A stretch of 19,404 bases of DNA from CAZLMW01 sp964560875 (GTDB lineage: Bacteria > Myxococcota_A > UBA9042), in the NCBI GenBank assembly GCA_964560875.1, contig CAZLMW010000141.1:1-19404 (forward strand). The letters run 5' to 3'. Shown here one piece after another: positions 14,125 to 19,404 of this stretch. The notes under the pieces were generated by a model. That model saw nothing but the letters and a program-made list of their open reading frames with translations. It searched no databases and was not told where the DNA came from. The number at the start of each line of letters is the position of its first letter. Position 1 is the first letter of the stretch. The translations under genes were made by a program, and so were the position numbers.

Positions 14125-16200
14125 TCAAGGGGCTACGACTTTCTTCATCTTGTCGATGGTCGCCTTGCTGAGCGGGACCGCTGGATGCGGGTCATCGTGT
14201 CCGGATAGAACCACGGACTTGTGGTCGTCGGTGATCATCTGGTCGAGCCGCCACTTCGTTCCATCCCCGTCGACGAACACGTACTTGTCGCTGCCGTAGC
14301 CCCAGGCGCGCCGAACCTGTTCTTCGTTGCTCTTATCGGCCTTGAGGTGGCAGTAGTCGCAGTTGGAGAAGCGCCCGAAACGCCGCGTCGTGTGCGGGTT
14401 GACAGGACGCGCACCCATGCCAGGCACGCCACCAGCGCCGACTTTTCCGGGCACACGCATGCGCGGGCGATCCTTGAAGACGTAATCGACCTTCTTCTTG
14501 CCGGCGGCGTCCGTCGTCGTCTTCTTCACGGTCAGGAAGAAGCGTTCGGCGGGCATGGCCGGCGCGATTTTGCCGCGAACACCCTGCATCAAGATCAAGT
14601 CGTGTACTTCGACCCATTTGCGACGACCGGAAGGACGGCCTGGGGTCAGCTTGCCGGTGGTCAATGCCGGTGCAACCTTGCCGATATCGAGCGTGACGTG
14701 GCAGCCGTAGCAGTTGGGCATCCAATCGCTGTGGCACGTGTAGCACTCGACAGTATCGAGGTGGGAGTGGCCATTGGCGTCCCGCCCCATGTGCTTGTCG
14801 GCGAGGGCGTTGTAGTACGGCGACTTCTTGTCGATGACCTGGCGGATCTGCTTCACGAGCCGTTTCTTGCCGTCGATCTTGCCGCGCAGCCACACATCCC
14901 CGTTCGCGTCGCGCCACATGTGGTTGAGCGGGCGCCCGCCAGCGGTTGTGATCGTCGAGTCCTTGTCGAGCGACCCGTGGCAGTCCTCGCAACGGATCTC
15001 GATTTGGTTGAGCGTGTCGCTGTAGATGTGCCCGTCGCCATGGGAATCGTGCCGTGTGTGGCAGTCGATGCAGTGCATGCCGCGCTCGAAGTGGATGTCC
15101 GCGGGCGTGTCGTCGGCGTATTTGTCTTTGTCGCGCTCGTGCGTGATGTAGTAGCTCGGGCCGTTGCCATGGAGCCCGATCCCGAGCACCTCTTTGTCCT
15201 CGGGGTTGTGCCCGGCGGCCGCCGACTCGCGATACCCTTGGTAGCTCGGTCCGATGCGAGCCCCGCGGTAGTGACAATGCGTACACTGCTCGGTCGGAAT
15301 CGCGTTGGTCAGTCGATGCTTGCGCGGGTGCGGACGCGACAGTTTGCTGATCGTCGGGTCCGCGCTCCGCGACCGACCGTCATCGGCGTAAACCATGTGA
15401 CAGGACGTGCACCCGCTCGAACGGTAGTCGCCGTCGAACTTGTTTTCGCCAAAGTCGGATGTGTGGCAGCGAAAACAGGCCTTGATCATGTAGTGGTCTT
15501 GGTAATCGCCGTAGGTGGGATTTGCGCCGAGCGGGGGCGGGTCGAAGCGGCCGATGGATGTCACCGTCGTTGGCAACGACGGGTTGAAGTCCGGGTCGAC
15601 GAGCGGCATCGCGCCGTACGCGCCATAGGGACTCTTCTGGGCGTTGGCGCGATAGCGGGCAACCGTAACTTCCCCCGACGTATGCGCCATCATCGACCGT
15701 TTGACGTGGTCGACCGTCACGCCGTGGCAGTCCTTGCCGCCACACGTCTTGTCCGCGACGCGCAGGTCGCCGGGATTGACGAACTGCAAATAGTCCGGCC
15801 GCTTGGCGTGCAGCTTGTCGAGGTCGCCCGCCTTGAGGTTGCGGATGTAGCGGATCGGTTGGCCCGCCTTGAGCTGCTTTTGAACCGGCAGGACGGAACC
15901 GTCGTTCTTCGGCGCCGCCACGTGCGCTTTGGCCTGATCCAGGGTCTTCGGATCACCGCCATGGCAATGAATGCACGTGAGCTTCTGCCACGGGTGGGCT
16001 TGTTCGAGTCCCTCAGCGTGGCCTTGGTCGTTGAGAGGCTGGTGGCACGTCTCGCAACCGCTGCGATCCAACACCTTCTCCTGGACCGTTGTGCATGCGG
16101 TTGGCATGCCCACCAGGATCACGCTCAACAGCGCGATAGCAAGACATCGGATAACAGGGAGCGCGCCCGAGGGCCGGGCGACTGGGATCGAGCGGGCCAC
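14125..16200 (-). CDS. Exported 11-heme multiheme cytochrome c
   Basis: A 691-residue protein with an N-terminal signal (hydrophobic from about 18 to 34, then TACTT; Cys36 could be lipidated, though the -3 position is Pro, so this is weak). It has ten CXXCH heme sites starting at Cys49, 76, 242, 264, 306, 377, 404, 486, 497 and 614, plus one unusual CGGKDCH (CX4CH, 153-159), giving eleven probable c-type hemes. Many further His residues could act as axial ligands. It should carry electrons in the periplasm or at the outer surface, perhaps for metal or other extracellular respiration, but no known subfamily (DmsE, OmcA, NrfA) was recognised. The start is GTG at 16200, with GGAGGGG 4 nt upstream inside the end of the previous gene. 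It follows the small lipoprotein gene by one nucleotide and is probably translated together with it. Confidence 0.87.
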   Translation of the reverse strand: MARSIPVARPSGALPVIRCLAIALLSVILVGMPTACTTVQEKVLDRSGCETCHQPLNDQGHAEGLEQAHPWQKLTCIHCHGGDPKTLDQAKAHVAAPKNDGSVLPVQKQLKAGQPIRYIRNLKAGDLDKLHAKRPDYLQFVNPGDLRVADKTCGGKDCHGVTVDHVKRSMMAHTSGEVTVARYRANAQKSPYGAYGAMPLVDPDFNPSLPTTVTSIGRFDPPPLGANPTYGDYQDHYMIKACFRCHTSDFGENKFDGDYRSSGCTSCHMVYADDGRSRSADPTISKLSRPHPRKHRLTNAIPTEQCTHCHYRGARIGPSYQGYRESAAAGHNPEDKEVLGIGLHGNGPSYYITHERDKDKYADDTPADIHFERGMHCIDCHTRHDSHGDGHIYSDTLNQIEIRCEDCHGSLDKDSTITTAGGRPLNHMWRDANGDVWLRGKIDGKKRLVKQIRQVIDKKSPYYNALADKHMGRDANGHSHLDTVECYTCHSDWMPNCYGCHVTLDIGKVAPALTTGKLTPGRPSGRRKWVEVHDLILMQGVRGKIAPAMPAERFFLTVKKTTTDAAGKKKVDYVFKDRPRMRVPGKVGAGGVPGMGARPVNPHTTRRFGRFSNCDYCHLKADKSNEEQVRRAWGYGSDKYVFVDGDGTKWRLDQMITDDHKSVVLSGHDDPHPAVPLSKATIDKMKKVVAP

Positions 16201-16201
16201 G

Positions 16202-16771
16202 TCACCCCTCCACGAGAATGATCGACGCGGACGCCTTCACCTGCTTGCCGTCGAGCTTGTTTTGCAGGATCACGCGCAACGTCGCCTTCTTGCCGAACAG
16301 GCCGGTCAGGGCGCCCTCCTTGGCGAACGCGTCGAGGATCTGAATCGGCAGCTGCTGCTCCTCGCATTTGCCATCCGGCGCCAGCTTGAGCTCGTAGTGC
16401 GCGTAGACGCTTCGCGCCACGAGCTTGCCGTCCACCTCGATCTCGCCGATGACCTTCACGGCCGGTTCGGTTCCCAGAACCCGAACCGCTGGCATGCACC
16501 ACACGCCGCCTTGGAAACCCGTCCGAATCGCCGCTTCCGGCTCGTCGCCAAAGGGCGTGAACAGCTGCTCGCGATACATGCCGAGCGTAAACTCTTCGCT
16601 GCCATCACCGAGACAGTCGTTGCCCGTCGCGGTCCATTGCACCGGCGGGTCGATCCAGCGGGTTTGTGTCTGGCAACCCGCGGCCGCGGCCGCAAGAGCG
16701 AGCGCCGCAACGGCACGCATGGCCGCGATGCGATGCCTCTGCGTCCTGCGCGGTCGCCTCTGCCAATGCAT
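16202..16771 (-). CDS. Small lipoprotein of unknown function, cytochrome partner
   Basis: A 189-residue protein with no recognised family. The signal peptide runs through LALAAAAAGCQTQ, a lipobox with Cys33 when counted from this start. The mature part is about 155 residues with alternating charged and beta-prone segments (VIGEIEVDGKLVARSVYAHYELKL, ATLRVILQNKLDGKQVKASASI), suggesting a compact beta domain, and four Cys residues that could form disulfides. There is no CXXCH. Start chosen at MHWQ, with GGAG 7 nt upstream; the ATG at 16720 (MRAV) is an alternative that leaves a shorter, more usual signal peptide. Its position directly before the cytochrome suggests a shared role such as assembly, anchoring or docking; that is inference. 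Confidence 0.7.
   Translation of the reverse strand: MHWQRRPRRTQRHRIAAMRAVAALALAAAAAGCQTQTRWIDPPVQWTATGNDCLGDGSEEFTLGMYREQLFTPFGDEPEAAIRTGFQGGVWCMPAVRVLGTEPAVKVIGEIEVDGKLVARSVYAHYELKLAPDGKCEEQQLPIQILDAFAKEGALTGLFGKKATLRVILQNKLDGKQVKASASIILVEG
16205..16211 (-). promoter_or_regulatory. Ribosome binding site of the cytochrome gene
   Basis: GGAGGGG on the minus strand, 4 nt before the GTG start and inside the last codons of the upstream lipoprotein gene. It supports the GTG start and coupled translation. Confidence 0.75.
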
Positions 16772-16903
16772 GGAGCTACTCCAGTTACGCCGCGAGCCGT
16801 CGGTCGCGGGACCCGTGCATGATATGCGTGTCACAGCGTCAATCAAACGCCCGTTGCGGGCAGTGGCCCGCGATGCCAAGATTCCGCCGGCTAACCCTGA
16901 GCG
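16772..16903. other. Divergent promoter region, lipoprotein and kinase
   Basis: 132 bp between two divergent starts, so both promoters should lie here. A short hairpin GCCCG-TTG-CGGGC is at 16849-16861. No confident promoter box could be named. Confidence 0.4.
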
Positions 16904-19012
16904 ATGTGCATGTCCGAACCCACCGGCCGCCGATTCTGTCCTGTCTGCGGCGACGAGACGAACGCGCAATTCTGCCCGAACGACCGCACACCAACGGTTG
17001 TTTCGCAGGGGTTCGCCAAGCATCCACGCTCGTATGAGGTGGGTGACATCGTCGCAGGTCGGTATCAAATCACCGGCGCCCTGGGCGCAGGTGGGTTTGC
17101 CGCGGTCTACTCCGCAGAGCACATGGGCACCGCGCAGGAAGTCGCGGTCAAACTCATGGCCTTCGACATGGCCGGAGCAAACGGCGAAATCGCGGTTCGA
17201 CGGTTCTTTCGAGAAGCCCGAACAACCGCAGCGCTAAAACATCCGAATACTGTTCGGGTATTCGACGTCGGCCAAGACGAGCAGGGTCCGCTCTTCATCG
17301 CGATGGAGGTGTTGCGCGGCGAGTCGCTCGAAGACCTCATGAAGCGACGCTTCTCGGAAGGCCGCCAGCTGTCTGAGAAGGAGACGCTGGACATCGCCAT
17401 CCAGACCTTGGCGAGCCTCAACGAAGCGCACGAAAAAGGACTGGTCCATCGCGACTTGAAGCCCGGCAATATCTACCTCGCCGAAAGTGAGACCGGGCCG
17501 ACGATCGTGAAGGTCCTCGACTTCGGCATCGCCCGAACAGCCGACTCTTCGCTCACCATCGGCGGCAACATGCCAGGCACGCCGCCATTCATGAGCCCCG
17601 AACAGTGCCGCGGGGAGGACCTCGACGGCCGCAGCGATCTGTATTCGCTCGCCGTGTTGATGTTCCTCTCGGTGTGCGGGCGTTTGCCGTTTTCCGACCG
17701 CAACATGCTCAAGTTGATGCGGATGCACTCGTTCGATCCGCCGCCCGATCCGCGCAGCTACGACGGCGTCATCGTCAGCGATGAGCTGGCCACCGTCATC
17801 CTGCGGACACTCGCCAAGCAGCCGACCGACCGTCCTGAGACAGCAGCGGTGATGCGCGACGCCCTCGAGGCCCTTCGCCGTGGCCGATTTGGCGACAGTG
17901 GTATGATGATCATACCACCTGTTGACGTCAGCGGCGAGCAGGAGGGGATTTCGACCATCGATTTGCTGGACGAACCGACGAAGGAAAGCGCTTCTATTCC
18001 TCGGCCGGCCATCGACCCCAGCACCATTGATATCGATTTTGACGACGATACCGGGGAAGAGGACCGGGTGGCCGCTGCGACCCGTGGAGCCCGCCCGCAC
18101 TACACGGCAGAAAACGCCCGGATTTCGTCGCCGGAGACCAAGTCGACGTCCACGTCCAACGCTGATCTGACCCATCCCGAAGGCGCGCCGAGCGGCATGG
18201 ACGTCGCGGCCGCTGCGCCCCGACCGGCGACCCTGACGGCGCACACCAGCAACGTCTCGGGCGAGATGGACGTTTTCGGCGAAACACGTGCCGCCACTGC
18301 AGCCGCACGAACATCAAGCCCTGCAACTGCCAAGCCCACACCGGCCGCGGAGACGACGCCCCCGTCTGCGTCCGTGTCCGTTACGCCCGATCCGGCGGCA
18401 ATTGCTGCGACCTCGTCCGTGACGACGACCGGAGAGACGGGGGCCGCCAAGACGAGCCAACAACCCAGCGGTTCTTCACCGATGGTATGGGTCCTGCTGT
18501 TGGCGATCGTGGTCGGTGGGATCGCCGCTGGCGTGTTGATCGGCGGTGGCTCGGACGACGCGGCGCAAGCAGCAGTTGAAGCCACGAAGAGAGCGGCGAC
18601 CGAGAAAGCCGAGGCCGGGGCGAAGGCGGCCAAGGACAAGGTGAACCTGAAGGCGCAGGTGGCTGCCGAAATGGCGCGACAGGAGACCGATCCCGCCAAA
18701 AAGCTCAAGCACGCAAGACACGCTGTTGAGCTCGATCCGGGCAACGCAACCTACAAAGCCCTACTCGACGAAGCGCTCAAGGCGGTCGAGGCCGCCGGGA
18801 CCGCGAAGGCCAAGAACGCCCCTGAGCCGGCGCCGGCCGTCGATTCGCCGCCGACAGGACAAGCCAAGCCGGCCCCTGCTCCGCCAGCGGGCAAGCGCAC
18901 CAAGCGTGCGACGCGCCATGTGGGCAAACCGGCTGCGTCGTCCGGCGGGGCCAAACCGTCGGGCGACAAACCTCCGCCGCGCCGGGTCAAGCCGGCGATC
19001 CTCGAAGAATAG
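16904..19012 (+). CDS. Membrane-anchored Ser/Thr protein kinase with zinc-ribbon-like head
   Basis: A 702-residue PknB-type kinase. Residues 11-30 (FCPVCGDETNAQFCPNDRTP) are a short zinc-ribbon-like head with Cys12, 15 and 24. The kinase domain spans about 54-325: GALGAGGFAAV (P-loop, 58-68), VAVK with Lys83, Glu104 in helix C, HRDLKPGN (Asp184, Asn189), DFG (206-208), GTPPFMSPEQ and Asp245. All catalytic residues are present, so it should be active. A long Ser/Thr/Ala/Pro linker (about 340-525) is followed by one membrane helix at about 527-549 and an Ala/Lys-rich extracytoplasmic part, with a piece resembling a TPR (AEMARQETDPAKKLKHARHA, then ELDPGNATYKALL) and a basic tail. No PASTA domain. 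It probably phosphorylates unknown proteins in response to an outside signal. Start at MCMSEP lacks a Shine-Dalgarno sequence; the second Met is 6 nt later. Confidence 0.9.
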   Translation: MCMSEPTGRRFCPVCGDETNAQFCPNDRTPTVVSQGFAKHPRSYEVGDIVAGRYQITGALGAGGFAAVYSAEHMGTAQEVAVKLMAFDMAGANGEIAVRRFFREARTTAALKHPNTVRVFDVGQDEQGPLFIAMEVLRGESLEDLMKRRFSEGRQLSEKETLDIAIQTLASLNEAHEKGLVHRDLKPGNIYLAESETGPTIVKVLDFGIARTADSSLTIGGNMPGTPPFMSPEQCRGEDLDGRSDLYSLAVLMFLSVCGRLPFSDRNMLKLMRMHSFDPPPDPRSYDGVIVSDELATVILRTLAKQPTDRPETAAVMRDALEALRRGRFGDSGMMIIPPVDVSGEQEGISTIDLLDEPTKESASIPRPAIDPSTIDIDFDDDTGEEDRVAAATRGARPHYTAENARISSPETKSTSTSNADLTHPEGAPSGMDVAAAAPRPATLTAHTSNVSGEMDVFGETRAATAAARTSSPATAKPTPAAETTPPSASVSVTPDPAAIAATSSVTTTGETGAAKTSQQPSGSSPMVWVLLLAIVVGGIAAGVLIGGGSDDAAQAAVEATKRAATEKAEAGAKAAKDKVNLKAQVAAEMARQETDPAKKLKHARHAVELDPGNATYKALLDEALKAVEAAGTAKAKNAPEPAPAVDSPPTGQAKPAPAPPAGKRTKRATRHVGKPAASSGGAKPSGDKPPPRRVKPAILEE

Positions 19013-19034
19013 ACGCCCTTGGAAGCGCTGCCGC

Positions 19035-19388
19035 GTTTCACCGGGGTTGAGCCGGTTGGTGATGGTGACGGTGCTGCAGGCGTACACGAAGGCCTCGGAC
19101 GCGGTGGCGGTGGAGAACGCGCTTCTCGACAGCCGCTGGCAGATGGTCCTCGACTGCTTGGACGCTGGTGGGCCGGTGTTCTCTCAGGGCGTTCTGGTCG
19201 ACTTCCGCTCGCGTCTCATTGAGCACGACATGGATCGCCGGCTGCTGGAGCGGACGGTGGAGGTCGCCAGGGTGACTGGTGACTTCGGACACAAGGCGCT
19301 GGTAATTGCACTGGACTCGGCGCCTTTGTGGGGAGCTGGGCGCGTCGAAGACACCTTCAATCTCATCGGGCACGCGATGGACCGCTGA
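19035..19388 (+). pseudogene. Truncated IS1182-like transposase fragment
   Basis: About 117 codons match part of a transposase N-terminal (DUF772-type) domain: VLQAYTKASDAVAVENAL, DSRWQMVLDCL, FSQGVLVDFRSRLIEHDMDRRLLERTVEVA, ALDSAPLWGAGRVEDTFNLIGHA. These blocks are, from memory, typical of IS1182-family or closely related transposases. The usual preceding 50-60 residues are absent: the fragment starts right after the kinase stop, and the in-frame upstream sequence is the shadow of the kinase gene. A TGA at 19386-19388 ends it well before the catalytic DDE region. The remainder could lie beyond the window only if the stop is a mutation. First usable ATG is at 19062. Probably a dead remnant. 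Confidence 0.7.
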
Positions 19389-19404
19389 AACGGACCACTA
19401 GAAC

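Noticed and set aside
14221..16221. A 666-codon plus-strand open frame opposite the cytochrome
   Set aside because: It is antisense to a gene with eleven heme motifs and a good Shine-Dalgarno sequence; its translation is Val/Arg/Ala-rich without any family motif.

Overview
This is a high-GC bacterial window that most likely comes from the Myxococcota (myxobacteria) or a close deltaproteobacterial relative. The evidence is indirect but consistent. There is a MYXO-CTERM-like C-terminal tail with a Cys-rich patch, a hydrophobic helix and an Arg cluster. There are several lipoproteins with long Gly/Ser/Asp/Ala-rich linkers after the lipidated cysteine. There is a Ser/Thr protein kinase with the N-terminal CPxCG/FCPxD zinc-ribbon-like head that is common in myxobacterial kinases, and a large multiheme cytochrome c. 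No rRNA, tRNA, CRISPR array, phage or plasmid feature was seen.

Layout from left to right. (1) 1-364, minus strand: start of a repeat-rich lipoprotein that runs off the left edge. (2) 365-727: a gap holding a decayed C-terminal piece of a histone-deacetylase-family gene (minus). (3) 728-1360, plus: a DUF938-type methyltransferase. (4) 1577-2926, plus: a secreted Asp-box (BNR) beta-propeller with a MYXO-CTERM-like anchor. (5) 2973-7999, all minus and read right to left: a universal stress protein, a SAM methyltransferase, an ArnC/GtrB-like polyprenyl-phosphate glycosyltransferase, a Tat-exported lipoprotein of the sulfite oxidase family, and a thermonuclease-family lipoprotein. (6) 8160-14040, plus: a complete tripartite RND efflux operon (inner-membrane pump, lipoprotein adaptor, TolC-like channel), divergent from the stress protein. 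(7) 14125-16771, minus: a two-gene unit of a small lipoprotein followed by an 11-heme cytochrome c. (8) 16904-19012, plus: the membrane-anchored Ser/Thr kinase. (9) 19035-19388, plus: a truncated IS1182-like transposase fragment at the right edge.

Most products are predicted to work in the envelope or outside the cell: five lipoproteins or lipoprotein-like proteins, a Tat enzyme, a nuclease, an efflux pump, a multiheme cytochrome and a surface-anchored propeller. The RND genes form one tightly spaced transcription unit (gaps of 32 nt and a 1-nt overlap). The cytochrome and its lipoprotein partner appear translationally coupled. The glycosyltransferase and methyltransferase overlap and probably modify an envelope glycan together. 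The most notable items are the 11-heme cytochrome with one CX4CH site and an unrecognised lipoprotein partner, the RND pump with altered proton-relay residues, the two perfect inverted repeats in the usp/RND divergent region, and a strong 14-bp hairpin behind the stress-protein gene. I do not see a clearly new multi-gene defence or biosynthetic system.
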